Shown here one piece after another: positions 37,780 through 49,352 of a stretch of DNA of 64,000 bases; position 1 is the stretch's first letter; every line of letters begins with the position of its first letter. Below the pieces are notes generated by a model. That model was not told where the DNA came from. It worked only from the letters and a program-made list of their open reading frames with translations, and made no database searches. The position numbers and the translations under genes are program-made. Source of the DNA: Polytrichum commune. Its lineage: Eukaryota; Streptophyta; Polytrichopsida; Polytrichales; Polytrichaceae. Location of the stretch: positions 10,788,001 to 10,852,000 of the forward strand of contig OX485804.1 of the NCBI GenBank assembly GCA_950295325.1. The letters are read 5' to 3'.

Positions 37780-39573
37780 ATAAGCACATTGAACCATAGC
37801 CTTTACCAATGAAATTCCTTTCAATCATATCATATAATTCGCAATCAACATGAAGGCTTGGACCAAATCGTCCATTATGGCTTCGTATAGGCAAGTCATC
37901 TTGTTACTGGATTGTTGGAGCTATTTGTTGTGTACCGTCACCGCAAGGTTGCATGTTGGCATTTTTGCATGTTGGCATTTTTGCAAGTTCACCTATTGTT
38001 ACATCATGTGAGCACCATAAGAGTTGGATATGAGAACAACACAATATATAGTGGTTACATGGTGTGAGATGAACATCATTTAAATTGGCAATAAACTTAT
38101 AATAAGCATACAACACCCCATTTCTTGTAACAGTAAGCCAAAACCCCAACCACTCTGAGAATCCTAGCATGTCTTATACTATGGCAGCTCCAAAAGACAA
38201 CCGCCGTGAATAAACTACATGATATTTTACAACCCCACCGTCCATTGTTTTGGCTTATTTTTTTGCACATTACTTGCGTTGAAATTGCAATGAAGGTTTG
38301 ATAAAATTTTGAATGACATTGTTGAGATTAATAGACTAGTGGAATATACAAGTATGTACGAGAACTTCCATTTGAATAGCAAGATCTCCACTACCAAAAT
38401 TCTTCATGACTGCATTCAAATTAGCTTGAGCAATGTTTGCCATAAAGCCTTGAAGTTCACATTTGGCACTCATTGTCCACCATGACAACATGTAAGTCCT
38501 TCTAGAAGAGTGTTTGTGTTGCACCATTTTCATATTGTATGTCACAACATGTAATTGTCAACACCTTACATTATTTGCTATTGTACACATGACACACCAC
38601 AGTTCTCTAGTCCTTCAAAGTCATATTGACACTAGCTTGGACCCGTGCCATCCCGGCCCATTGCACCTATGCATGTGAATTGATATCCCATACACCCATG
38701 CAACCATATGTCCATGCCCATGCTCATATGCCCCCCATGACCCGACACTATGCTCCCATGAAGCACTGTATAGAAGAAAAAAACTAGCCTCCAAAACAAA
38801 ATTGTCCCTAGTTGGACATGTGTCCATCTTTTGTAGGCTCTCACCACCATCACAAGCTTTGTTGTATATAGATGGTCATATATTATCCACAAATACCCAT
38901 GTCCCTCCGATGTGTATATGGTTTACTAGCCCCACACCACTGCCTAGAAGGTCTATTGTCACTTTAAAAACAAACATTTTGTCTTTTGATTGTCTTGAGA
39001 TCTTGCTACCATGGACAAACTTGAAACCCAAATGGTCAATGAGTGCCATAATACTATCTATCATATCCATTCCACTATGCACAAATCCCTTTGACCTTGA
39101 CAAGAAGTTATGACAATTATGGGATGTTAGAGTAATGAATTTCTCCATAACCACCTCTAACGACAAACCAACAAAGTGATGACCTTCACCATTTGTGGGA
39201 GATATGAGAAGGTAATTTGACAATATTTGTTTGCTCATTGCTGTTAATATAAATGAGTTTTTGGCAAATGGCGTTTTCATTGCCTCTTTCACAACACACT
39301 TGTAAGACATGCCTAATGACTCACGACATATATCATTGGACACAAGGTGATCATGTACTCCAAGCCAATACAAGCCCTAGGCATCCAAAGGATGTTGAGT
39401 GGGCATTTATGATGAACATGGCACAAAGTAGTGCACACATCTTTTGAGCAACACACCTTACACTCCAATTTAAATTTTCCAGGTGCCTCACTATCCACAC
39501 AAATTGGGATTGGAGTTGATCGAGTCCACTTGGTCGTGTTGCGAACACCCTTACCATGTCGACATCTCCTCAT
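37780..39573 (-). pseudogene. MULE-like transposase family remnant
   Basis: The minus strand carries, in order and across several frame breaks: a Cys-rich segment (LECKVCCSKDVC, about 39460); GVHDHLVSNDICRESLGMSY (about 39350); a conserved block ending NGEGHHFVGLSLEVVMEKF (about 39180); SKDKMFVFKVTIDLLGSGV (about 38960); then after a disrupted stretch a GFMANIAQANLNAV block (about 38430) where relatives have FMAD-A-ANW; and a distal segment with MTCLYEAIMDDLVQAF (about 37870). This order matches a widespread plant transposon-derived protein family that I would place with MULE-like transposases. The Asp of FMAD is Asn here, and the frame is broken repeatedly, so it is dead. The family name is from memory and uncertain; that it is a transposase remnant is more certain. 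Confidence 0.6.
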
Positions 39574-41135
39574 GTCCTTTATTATTATAAAAGGGAAGGC
39601 AAGGTGTGGGTTAGTAATAATTTATCGTCCTAAATCCTAAACCCCAAAGTGGCCCCTAGAATTATGCAAAGCCTCACATGCAACTCATGGCCAATCACAA
39701 AATGCTATGAATTGTTATATAGCTTCATTATCAAGGATATGCTATAAATTGGGAAATATATATGTACAAGTGCTTCATGGCTAGGGCCAGACGCCCACCT
39801 CTTTGAGTTGGACCTCGCCACATTACCAAGGTAAAGGAGATCTACTAAAAACATGAACCACATAGGTTTGTGAGCTTTGCATCTCAAACAGGTTGAGTTC
39901 CTCTAGATTAATTCAACACTCCTAATACTAATTTTGGGATCAAATTTCCCAAATATAATGTATCTACATGTTATATTAAAATTGCATAAATTTTCACCTC
40001 GGATAATAATGGTAGGGCCCAACTCAAAGTGATGGACGTCCAGAAGGAACACACTAGAGGCCATCTAAGCACATACAAGTTGGATTAATTTAAATAGTAG
40101 TTGGCTGCAAGTCGCATGGCTTCCAATTGAATATGTTTTAATTGGGGGGATAGTAAGCTACAACTTGCAATGGAGCATGAATTGGAGTTGACAATAGTGC
40201 TAGTTAGGAACACACTGTAACTCTAGTGGACAAGTGAATACAAACCCTCCAATGGTTTATCCCTAATTTGTACAAATTTGGCAGCTAGGGTGTTAGCCCT
40301 AAACCCCCACCCTTATTGCGTCCTAGTCCATGTGAGAGCTAAGGGCCAACATGCACCTAACTTGTGTGTTCAATCTAGTCTCCTTGAGTCACATTGTAGC
40401 ACCCATGCAGTCATTCATAATCCCACACTTTTTATTGAAAGATCACAAGGTAATCAATGTTTAAAAACACTTTCACACCTTGTGACCGCTGAACTACCAC
40501 ACTTACTAAAAGAAATCAATACATCATGAAGGTTGAGCCATCACCCTTCCCCTTATTTCCCTAATACCACTCACTAACTAATTCTAACTAATATCACTGA
40601 TTAATCTGATTTTCCCGCTAATCCCCGCTACCATTCACTAAATCTTCTTCACCCCCTCGTAACTAACCATTCACCCTTCGGTCTGATAGCAATTAAATGT
40701 CCTCAGTCGGCTCCATCTTCCTCGAAATCTGCGCTGTTTGGTTGTGAGCTCCGGCCGTCAAAGCCCGTCAACGGCCCTTCAAGGGCCCGTCACCAAAGTT
40801 AGTCCAGTTGGCAACAAACCAGTATACGGTCGGCCAACGTCACCGAGTTCCTCCCACCAGGGCCATTACCAGCTTCCAACCTGTTCATACAGACAACGCC
40901 CTTCCATCCAACTTTGACCTGCCACATTAGTGGTAACTCCGGATGGGATCATCCTCAGCTCGCAACCTTGAGTTCCTTTTCCCTGAAGATGTAAATTGAA
41001 GCCCTTCATCCACCCAGCAGTGATGTTGTGCTGCTCCCAGATTTTAGATTCAAGCCCAGTTGAAGCTTGCAATGTCCAAATGCGGCAGTGTGATTGATTC
41101 CCTGACTCCCAAATGCGAACTCCAATTTACCCTAC
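39574..41135. other. Non-coding stretch, becoming GC-richer to the right
   Basis: No gene is supported. From about 40600 the base composition becomes clearly more GC-rich than the surrounding DNA and remains so to about 41640. This marks a different sequence compartment, perhaps the 5' region of an element or an old promoter, placed upstream of the open RNase H/endonuclease ORF. Confidence 0.4.
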
Positions 41136-41841
41136 ATGCTTATGCTGCACTGCCATAGAACTCTGAACTTGAGATCGCCGCATTTCCTACTTGAATGTGG
41201 TTATGGTGTTAGAAACAATCTGCCCAACACTAAGCTGTACGGATCCAACTCTTGTTGTGCAACCTCCCCGAATGCCCTTGGCTTTCCCAAATCCCCTCAA
41301 CCTCCTAGCGGCCTCTCAACTTCACCGCCACACCCTGGTTCGGCCCGACTATGGGTTCACCAACTCATTAACCATTTGCAAATTCCCAGCTGGCTACCTT
41401 CGGCTGCATCCGATCCAGCAATAGCAGCTACCTTGCTGCCCATCCGTCTACCCTCACATTTTCCTTGCTCTTCCTTTGATCGTGCGCGGCCAGGCTCCGC
41501 CTCCGAATGCCCTTCGGTGTTGTTGAGAGAGCTCCCCTGTCGGCCGCAACCGAACTCAACCCCCAGTCCGTCCGAGCTCCGGGATTTACTAGGGAACAGT
41601 CCCCTGCCCCCTAGAACGGACATTAACCTCACCCAAAATGGCTTGTAAAATCCAGCCTCCTACCTTAAGCCTAACCCGTATAAATCTAACTACCTAACCA
41701 ATGATTCAACAACAGTATCAACTATCAACGATTCCGTCACAAAGCCTAATCTAATTTAACTCCCACCTTATCACACTTTTTATGTTTTGAATGTTTTAAT
41801 GAGAAAATCAAATCCTATTTCTAATAACTTCGTAGCCTAAG

Positions 41842-41869
41842 ACCCTAAACCCTAAACCCTAAACCCTAC
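41842..41869 (+). repeat. Telomere-like repeat (CCCTAAA)3 plus partial unit
   Basis: ACCCTAAACCCTAAACCCTAAACCCTA is the plant telomeric (Arabidopsis-type) repeat read on the C-rich strand. It lies 7 bp before the ATG at 41876, and the frame of the following ORF is open through most of it (last in-frame stop at 41846). It could be a telo-box promoter motif or a junction left by insertion or repair. Confidence 0.85.
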
Positions 41870-41875
41870 GAACAA

Positions 41876-43549
41876 ATGAAATTAATAAGCGACACAGCAA
41901 ATAACCTCCAAATACTACAAAGCCACACACAAACTGCACCACCCACCCCTCCAAACATCACTATTAACCCTAGTAAAAAATGGGCTAAATCAAACTACCC
42001 AAACACACCCCTACACAATAATATCCCCACCCCACAACTTCCAAACTACCAAACTAACTTACCGTTAAAATTCCACCCCCAATTTAGCTACTACACAGAC
42101 GGATCCTTTATAAAACCCAAAGAAATTGCCCCTGGGGTATGGAGAAGAGAAAGAGCTGGATACGGTATCTATAGCCCCAAAGGCTTAAATATCGCCAAAA
42201 GACTCCATGGGCATCAAAACATACTACGTGCAAAAATGATGGCTATACACAAAACACTAAGAATCATCAATACAAAATTCCCTAATGAACCCGCATTCAT
42301 ATTCACAAACAGTTTAAACGTATTATACCTACTCAACACACAAATTAAACACCCCACTCTCCATAATAGTCATCCCGACCAAACCACACTCAACTCCATG
42401 GTAAAAATCCTCCAAGACCGTACACAACCAATCACACTATACAAAGTCAGAGCACACGTTAACATTGACGGTAATGAAAAAGCGGATAAACTAGCAAAAG
42501 ACGGGTTAGAATTAGAACACAGAATTGCCATCCACCCATACGAACATGCCCGCGCCATCCCGTATTATTACCAAAAGGACGTCTGGGCCTCGATGGCAGA
42601 CGTCCCAGACAAAGGCCCAGTAAGATTCTTAGAAAAACAAATAAAAAAATATGATAGGGAAACCAATATAGCAATCATGGCCACACAAACCCCCAACACG
42701 TGTAAATGGACAGAAAATATAGACATTGACAAAGAACTGTCCAACGAATTCTGGACAAATCCCTTAATCACAGACAAACAAAAATCATGCCTTATTAAAT
42801 TCCGCACAGGAACATACATGGGTAATGCTAGAAAACAAATGTTCTTCGGTCACCAGAGGTACCCCTCTATCACATGCCCTATATGCAATTCAAACGATCC
42901 AGACACTTGGCTACATGTTCTACTGAAATGCAACCAACAACATATACACTCATTACAAATTAAAAGACATGACAAAGCAGTCGGAGAAATTAGGAAGCTT
43001 CTAATCTCGTCCGAAAAATCCCGATGTTTTACTCTCATGAATGCCGGTACCTTCAATAATAACCCCCAAGAAAATACAGTCCCCAATTGGCTACTCCCCT
43101 GCACATGTAACACACAAAGATGTCATTGCAACGCAAGATTTCGACCTGATATACTCTGCGTCAAAGGATTACCATATCAAAATGACCCTCCCATTGACAT
43201 TGACCCTAACCTCACCATACAATTTATTGAATTCACATATTGTAACGACAGATTTTCCCCAGAAACAATAGAAGCAAAAAACAACAAATACAAACCTTTG
43301 ATTGATAGTATCGTTTCCAGAGGATGGAAAATCGAACCACTTATTGTCATCACAGCTGGGGCCCGAGCTACGGCCCACATCCCATCTATGAAAATACTAG
43401 AAGAAAATCTCAAAATACCCCTGGTTACCATAAAAAATACCTTTAAAAACATTAATACCATTGCAATACAATATGCCATGTCCATCCTCCTCCATAAGAG
43501 GAGAATTGAAAATCACCAACCGCTCCCCCAAAACTTAGACCCCCCATAA
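41876..43549 (+). CDS. RNase H plus restriction-like endonuclease protein (LINE-derived), 557 aa
   Basis: An intact frame that looks like the C-terminal half of a non-LTR retrotransposon polyprotein without its reverse transcriptase. Residues about 70-215 form an RNase H fold: YYTDGSF (first Asp), then RAKMMAIHKTL where Glu is expected after RA, FTNSLNVLYLL where Asp is expected, and GNEKADKLAK (last Asp). Next is a CX2CX9HX4C zinc motif (CPIC...LHVLLKC, about residues 337-355), a Cys-rich CTCNTQRCHC stretch, and a restriction-like endonuclease region (RPDILCV, then IEFTYCNDRF and KYKPLI, about residues 425-482). The RNase H-before-endonuclease order recalls Utopia-type elements; that placement is from memory. 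The coding strand is rich in A and C. Two RNase H catalytic positions appear lost (E to K, D to N). The start is the first ATG after the telomere-like repeat. It is a 5'-truncated element or a captured gene. Confidence 0.75.
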   Translation: MKLISDTANNLQILQSHTQTAPPTPPNITINPSKKWAKSNYPNTPLHNNIPTPQLPNYQTNLPLKFHPQFSYYTDGSFIKPKEIAPGVWRRERAGYGIYSPKGLNIAKRLHGHQNILRAKMMAIHKTLRIINTKFPNEPAFIFTNSLNVLYLLNTQIKHPTLHNSHPDQTTLNSMVKILQDRTQPITLYKVRAHVNIDGNEKADKLAKDGLELEHRIAIHPYEHARAIPYYYQKDVWASMADVPDKGPVRFLEKQIKKYDRETNIAIMATQTPNTCKWTENIDIDKELSNEFWTNPLITDKQKSCLIKFRTGTYMGNARKQMFFGHQRYPSITCPICNSNDPDTWLHVLLKCNQQHIHSLQIKRHDKAVGEIRKLLISSEKSRCFTLMNAGTFNNNPQENTVPNWLLPCTCNTQRCHCNARFRPDILCVKGLPYQNDPPIDIDPNLTIQFIEFTYCNDRFSPETIEAKNNKYKPLIDSIVSRGWKIEPLIVITAGARATAHIPSMKILEENLKIPLVTIKNTFKNINTIAIQYAMSILLHKRRIENHQPLPQNLDPP

Positions 43550-43850
43550 AACCCAAAAAAAAAACTTATATAAAATTTAGTATCTATTTACAGCTCAGAA
43601 TGAGGGATTGGTGCCGGTTGGTTGGTACAAATTTCCTGCCTTTTACTCACTTGCAACACCAAGTCATGCGTTACATTTTAGACGATCATACGGACTCGAC
43701 TGAAATCAAACCCGGAACGTCTTAACTCAAACATCCTCCCACAACCAACCGAGGAATCATGACTTGGCGTTCACTCACATAACAAAAACACTAATTATAC
43801 CTAAAAGGCATGCACCGCCGTGGGCCATAATCGGCCCACGTTATTTGTTT
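43550..43850. other. 3' flank of the RNase H/endonuclease ORF
   Basis: An A-rich stretch follows the stop codon directly, then about 200 bp of mixed composition with GGCATGCACCGCCGTGGGCC at about 43809. It is probably the 3' untranslated region of the same element; the end is not defined. The LINE fragment starts soon after. Confidence 0.4.
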
Positions 43851-43915
43851 CTTGGTTACTATAGTGTCCATCCTCGAAAGAGGAGAGTAGTTTTGTCCCA
43901 GCTTCCCCATGTCAT

Positions 43916-44693
43916 GTGGGCATCGGGTTGTTGGCATTACGAACGGACACTCTATTCATGCCGGCCCCTAAAAGGGACCGGAGTTTCTATCTATCTATCT
44001 GGTGGTCAAATGGCCTTGCACTCATCAACAATGGATTTACCTACACTAGAGCCCACGAGCTTTGCCGCAAAGGAATCCAATGTGTTGACATATTTGGGAT
44101 AGTGAGCATTGCACCTTTCTCTCTTGGGATGAAGCTCAGATTAAGTTCAAACCCATTGCAGTAGAGAATGAGGATTGCATCACGCTCCCATCTCTAAGCA
44201 ATGTGTGTTTTGCCTTGCTAACACAAGTGAATAAGTTAAACAAAAGTTTTGAAATTGCATTCAAGCCCAAAGAGTTTGGTTGTGGGCCACTTTCATCCTG
44301 GATGAGCTTTGTGGGGTCCGCACCAATATCTATGATAGCTTTCATTGGAAACAAATCCTTTTGGGAGAAAGGATTCCTAAGAAGTATGTCAAGCTAATGA
44401 AGATTTCGCACCTTCTTTGGGGCATTACTCTTTGGATTATTTGGATTGAACAAAACGATCAAGTGTTCAACCAAGAACAATGGCATGAAGCCAAGGTCAA
44501 CCACCTCATTTGGAATGACCTCCTTTTGTATGCCAAGGTCAGTTGGGACATGGTGGTTAAGTATGTTGAGATTAATGTTAATTTGACAGAATCTCTCTTT
44601 AAAGGCTTCGACAAAACTTGGGGTGCTAGGAATGTCCGTTATGGACGTTACGATTTGAGAATCACTTGGAATTGGAAACATCAATGTATGTAG
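43916..44693 (+). pseudogene. LINE 3' coding fragment (zf-RVT region)
   Basis: The plus strand gives FYLSIWWSNGLALINNGFTY then TRAHELCRKGIQCVDIFG (about 43990-44095), a frame change, then TFILDELCGVRTNIYD, and finally HLLWGITLWIIWIEQNDQVF, KVNHLIWNDLLLYAKVSWD, and FDKTWGARN ending RITWNWKHQ (to about 44690). This is the post-reverse-transcriptase tail of a plant LINE, where (L)LW.IW..RN..VF and W.G..DYA...W motifs recur. At least two frame breaks make it a pseudogene. The reverse transcriptase is absent upstream, so it is 5'-truncated. A T/G-rich degenerate tail (TTGGTTGG/TGGCTTGG units, about 44697-44840) follows. Confidence 0.75.
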
Positions 44694-44696
44694 TTA

Positions 44697-44845
44697 GTTT
44701 GGCACTTTGGTTGGTGACTTGGTGGCTTGGGGGTTGTCCTTGGCTTGGTGGGGTGGATGTGGTCCTTGGTTAGGTGGGTAGTCCTTGGTTAGTTGGCTTG
44801 GTGGGTTGTCCTTGATGGGGTCCTTGTTGCTTGGTTTGTTTTGTT
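44697..44845 (+). repeat. Degenerate TTGG/CTTGG-rich tail
   Basis: Units such as GGTTGGTGACTTGGTGGCTTGG and GTCCTTGGTTAGGTGGGTAG repeat with variation immediately after the LINE fragment's coding end. By position it is probably that element's 3' untranslated tail. Confidence 0.6.
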
Positions 44846-46524
44846 ACTCTTTACGTGGTGGTGTAGCAGATCCGCGGGACCCCTCTCCCCTCGAAATTAG
44901 TACATCTTCCTTGGTTCTTAATGCATTTTGGCATTGGTTTTTGCCCTTTTGTCTCAATTTTTATTTATTTTTGGTTTTCTTCTCCTTAGCATCAAAGAAT
45001 CTAGCCTTGATGTCTTGACATGCAATTCCAAAATAGCTTCCTCCTAGGAATCAAAGGACTGAAAGTAATCCTCTTGACAACTATCGAACATTACTGCTTT
45101 CCTTGGGGCCTTGGATTCAGACTCCCGAGGGTGTTCACGATTCACAAGAATATGATGTTTGGAAGGGCGGCTTCTTAGCTCTCCCCTTTGAGCCTGCCCT
45201 ATCTAGTGGCATTTTTCACTTGAGGAAGAGGTTTAAAAGTTGGCCAGTTCTATTGTAGAGTGCACCAAAATTTTGTAGTGTAGTGAATCTGTAGTGACAA
45301 CTAAATGGTCACGAAGGACAACAAGGACAAGTTATAGCATCACGTCCAAATCATATTCCTGAGTGAGGTGCCCAGGTGCATTGGCCTTCTACAAGCACAT
45401 TATGATATACTGAGCTCAATGAAGAGAACGCATTGAACACCATCTGGGGATTTTCCAGTCAGTTTTGCTTTAAAGTTACCACATCCCAGTCTGATATTTA
45501 GATATAAATGCATGAGAACCTCATGAAGAAAGGAAAGCCTATGTGAACTTGGAAAAATGATGGTTCAGCTCACTGCTCGGGGAGAACCGGCGGTTAGTTA
45601 CAGATGAACCGGTGGAGTTTGAGAAATAACCGGTTGAAGTTGGAGACTTAAGACAATTACTGATCATTTTAGAGGAATCTATAGAAGGAATATACCTCAA
45701 ATGAATAAAGCAACACCGGAAGATGTCAACATGTAACCAGCTGGATTTAGAATCACTAGGAAATTGACCGACTATATATGCCCAACAACTTCCCGGGCAC
45801 TGGTTCAGCTCCACCTGCAATTGCCAAGAAGAAATTGCATGTGTTACATTATTCCCTTGGAGTCCAGGCCCTGATTGGTGCACTTGATTCTCCACAAGCT
45901 GGTACATCACTCTTGAATACTTTAATTATTTTAAAGTCATCCTTTAAGTCCCATCAGTACAAGTCTATCTTAAAAGAAAAGAAAAGAAAGCTTGGAAATG
46001 AGGTCATAACCAATGTTGGTCTTGGTATGTCCTCTGATAGATACCAATAGGTTAATGTTATGGGATCTTTAGAATTTCTTCCGGAAGCAATGGTCTGGTA
46101 AAAATAAACATAAACATGACATGAGGGTATATGCATCAGTAATTGAATTTTTTCAAAAAATTTAAGGGTACATACCACACAGTAGGGAAAGTCCACATAT
46201 TGTGCCAATATCAGTACTCGCATGGTATGTCTTCTTCTCCACAACGTTTGTATAAATTGATGAAATAAAAGAGTCATATTGGAATTGAAATGCCAACAAG
46301 ACAACATTCATATTAAGAAAAGCATGGCAAAAATGTATGGGCTTCATATCAATATGAAATGGTGATACAATTTGAAATCCCACAACCATGTCCTATATTT
46401 CATTGCTTTGCATCGTCTTCATAACACCCCGTCTTTCTAGCTCCGTTTCATGTGCATCCAAATGGACAACCTCATCAACAAAATATTCTTACACGATATC
46501 CCCTTTGAATGTGCAACCATCATG
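44846..46524. other. Non-coding stretch
   Basis: No gene is supported. About 45560-45700 (GAACCGG.GGTTAGTTACA, GAGAAATAACCGGTTGAAGTT, TTTTAGAGGAATCTATAGAA) is a second copy of the repeat at about 320-470. Confidence 0.45.
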
Positions 46525-48100
46525 TACGTTACATGGCCAATTTCTTTTGTATCATGACTAGTGCATTTAAGTTCTCTAAGTCAAGCATACATTGCTGTAA
46601 ATTACAAAGGACTCTAGCAATGGAAAACATATGCTCCATTTCTATTTGGGAGCATGGAATTGCAAGAATTTGCCTAGCCAAGAAGCCCACATTCGGGAAC
46701 TCACGTGCATTTTCTATCCACCATTCTAAAGGTGTTGCCTCCGGCTTTGCATGAATTGTAAACCTCTAGAATAATGACAACTCTTACACAAGCAACCCTT
46801 TACCAACCTCTTTGATCATGGCGGGAGCACCAAACAAAGGGTGCACTACTTCATCGATCCCAATTATGATCATCATGACCTTTCATGGATTGCGGATTCA
46901 AGGTTGGCTTACCTCTACCAAGAGAGACAAAAGTAAACAATTATCATATTCTTCTAGAAGTTCCCGTGCCGGCACCACATGTACAAGCTCAGTTACACAT
47001 TTAAGTCCTTTGAATCATGGGTCCAACATAAGGGAAAGCATGTTGTGGGTTTTCTCTGCTTTGAAGGCACAAACAAACCATATGAAAGGATAAAGTACAC
47101 ATATGACCTCACCCGCCATGCGACCATAAAGAACCTCCAACTCTACATCAAAATCACCGGCGCCCATCCACGTGCCTTGCCTACACTTGAGTTCTAAGTG
47201 GTACCTTATGTAAATTGTAAGTGCATCAACGAGTACATTGCTAAGCAACCAATACCCCCTAGGTTGGTTGAGGACAAAGTACTTGACAACGGGCTTCAAT
47301 GCCTCTGTCACGGCACGCGCCACCACCCATGTAACTCCAAAGGGCACCCAAGCTTGCACAACAACATATTGTCTTTGATAGCATATATAGATTGGTTGTT
47401 GTTGCGTACTCTGAAGTTTCCTACACATGCACTCAACCACATGAAGTTCAAGCCAAATAAAATACACCACTGCTCACAACATTGGACAATGTTGATGAGG
47501 CTTGAGAATCCATCAATTTTTGAATCCAATATTGTTGATCATGTGCACGCTATGTGACCGTGATTGATAATGAGACCACAAAGTCATAAAATCCAAAGAG
47601 ATACATTGTTGGAAGAAAACCACCTTCGAGGCAAACCTTGTCTTTGTTGGTGTTTTCAATGTCCTTGAGGGGAGACTAGCATCAATACATGCCTTATCCC
47701 ACTCTTGTCTCCCTTTCCCGCTCATTTATGTCCAAGTTACAGTTTTTTGCAATGCCGTTTGAGCCTTCGATGTGCTCATCTCCGACATGTCTTTGCATAA
47801 CGTTGTGGCATATTAGCATGCCATGCCTTGCTCATGACATGCCCAAAGCAAGTGCCGGGCACTGTCATCCCAAGTGGCCCACAAGTCACCATAGAGCTCA
47901 AAGCCGTTGCCAATGTTGCCAAATTGGCACCCTTGTCCTTCACATAAGCAAACACCTTGTTGGTTAGCTGGAATGTTTGGAGCAGTTGCTTAACAATCTT
48001 TGCAAGTGCAAAACCCTATGTGTTTGACGCTTTGATTTATCCCACTGTCACATATTGCAGTTGTCATTCATCATCAACAAAGTTCACCACCATTTTGAAT
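46525..48100 (-). pseudogene. hAT transposase, frameshifted
   Basis: Reading the minus strand from right to left: VVNFVDDE (about 48090), KIVKQLLQTFQLTNKVFAYV then KDKGANLATLATALSSMV (about 48000-47900), CFGHVMSKAWHA (about 47850), GKGRQEWDKACIDASLPSR and LKTPTKTRFASKVVFFQ (about 47720-47610), ALTIYI, then FKAEKTHNMLSLMLDP (about 47070-47010), and the hAT dimerization region PLEWWIENAREFPNVGFLAR, QILAIPCSQIEMEHMFSIA and LNALVMIQK (about 46750-46530). This is the family order for plant hAT transposases, including the RNase H-like core and the C-terminal dimerization domain. Stops and frame changes are frequent, so it is inactive. A telo-box string lies upstream at 48276-48293. No 8-bp target duplication or ends were identified. 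Confidence 0.85.
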
Positions 48101-48275
48101 ATATCAAACCATGTGCAATTCATGCACAAGTGAAAAGTAATAGAAATAGGTACACACGCACTAGGGCAAGTAACAAAAAGCACTCCATACCCACACTGAA
48201 ACCCAACTCCAACCCCACTGTCGCACCACAACATTGGTCCCGGGAAGAGTGTCGAAGCTGTTGCTCCACCTGGTC

Positions 48276-48293
48276 GGGTTAGGGTTTAGGGTT
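48276..48293 (-). promoter_or_regulatory. Telo-box-like motif upstream of hAT remnant
   Basis: GGGTTAGGGTTTAGGGTTTA on the plus strand reads TAAACCCTAAACCCTAACCC on the strand of the hAT remnant, about 180 bp before its recognisable coding sequence. Plant telo-boxes are known promoter motifs in growth-related genes; a promoter role here is inference. Confidence 0.35.
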
Positions 48294-48299
48294 TAATTG

Positions 48300-49350
48300 T
48301 AGAGTCCACGTATATGCCACAATAGGGTTTCAGATGGGTATGGCCTTGGACCTATCCTCGGGCTGGATTTTGAGTGTCTTGGCTCATGCCCTAATCACAC
48401 CAAACTTTCTGTCCGGTTCCAGCCGTGAAATGGCTGAGGATTATGTTCAGAAATAGATGTTGGCCCACCACTTTTCACACTATTATAGCCAGACACGGGT
48501 AGATCACTCCATTGTCAAGTTGAACACCACATGCCACCAAAAAAAATCTTCTTTTGGTAAGTTGCACCACCAAAATGGGTCAAAATTTTATCAATTTTTT
48601 TTCATGAGTAGATATACACAGTACCTATGACATAGTTAAAAGTGGTAACTAAATTTGATGATTTGTTTTTTTCATAAAACATACCATTTCTAACTAGAAT
48701 GACACATAATTGAACTAAAACAATTACTAAAAAAAAATAAAGATGACTAAAAATTTCAAAAAAATATACAAAAGATACTATCAATGATTATGTATATGTA
48801 GAAAAAATATCATAAATTTTAAAATTATATATGGCATGTAATATAGGGGTAGCAAACTTTGGCTGCACGTGGTGTCAACTTGACAATGAAATGACCTCCC
48901 CGTGCAGCCAGAGATGTTGACGGATGGTGTTTGGACTGACCAGTGTGATCAGCCCCTCACACCCACCTACATACCCTCGTCAACCCTATATACTAGACCA
49001 ACACCAGTCATGACTATATGTCTACTTTGATAGAGTGGAGGGAAACACAAAACATACGATTGCATTCATCGGTCAAGCCTCAAGGTAAAATGCAAACCAT
49101 GGTCCACCCAACAGGGCTTGAGCCCATTTATATAATTACCCAAGATGGAGTGAACAACTTGGATGTTTTGCATTTTTTTCATTTAAGAAATATTCTGTAA
49201 TTAGGAAAGATGACCATACTTTGGCAACATGGTGTCCTTCTCTGATTTTTCTAGTCGGTGTATTCATGCATAAGTGATTTCATTCTCATTTTTCTGGTAA
49301 ATCCTAGTCCAAGCCATTTTCATGTTGGCATAAGTTGCTTGGTCTTGTTG
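48300..49350. other. AT-rich non-coding stretch
   Basis: No gene is supported. A small stem, TGGCTGCACG (48861-48870) and CGTGCAGCCA (48901-48910), with a 30-nt loop, is the only structure seen. Confidence 0.4.
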
Positions 49351-49352
49351 AA

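Noticed and set aside
41136-41648. Plus-strand frame of 170 codons
   Set aside because: Ser/Pro/Leu-rich with no domain, no splice logic, and overlapping open frames on the other strand. It reflects the locally GC-rich composition.
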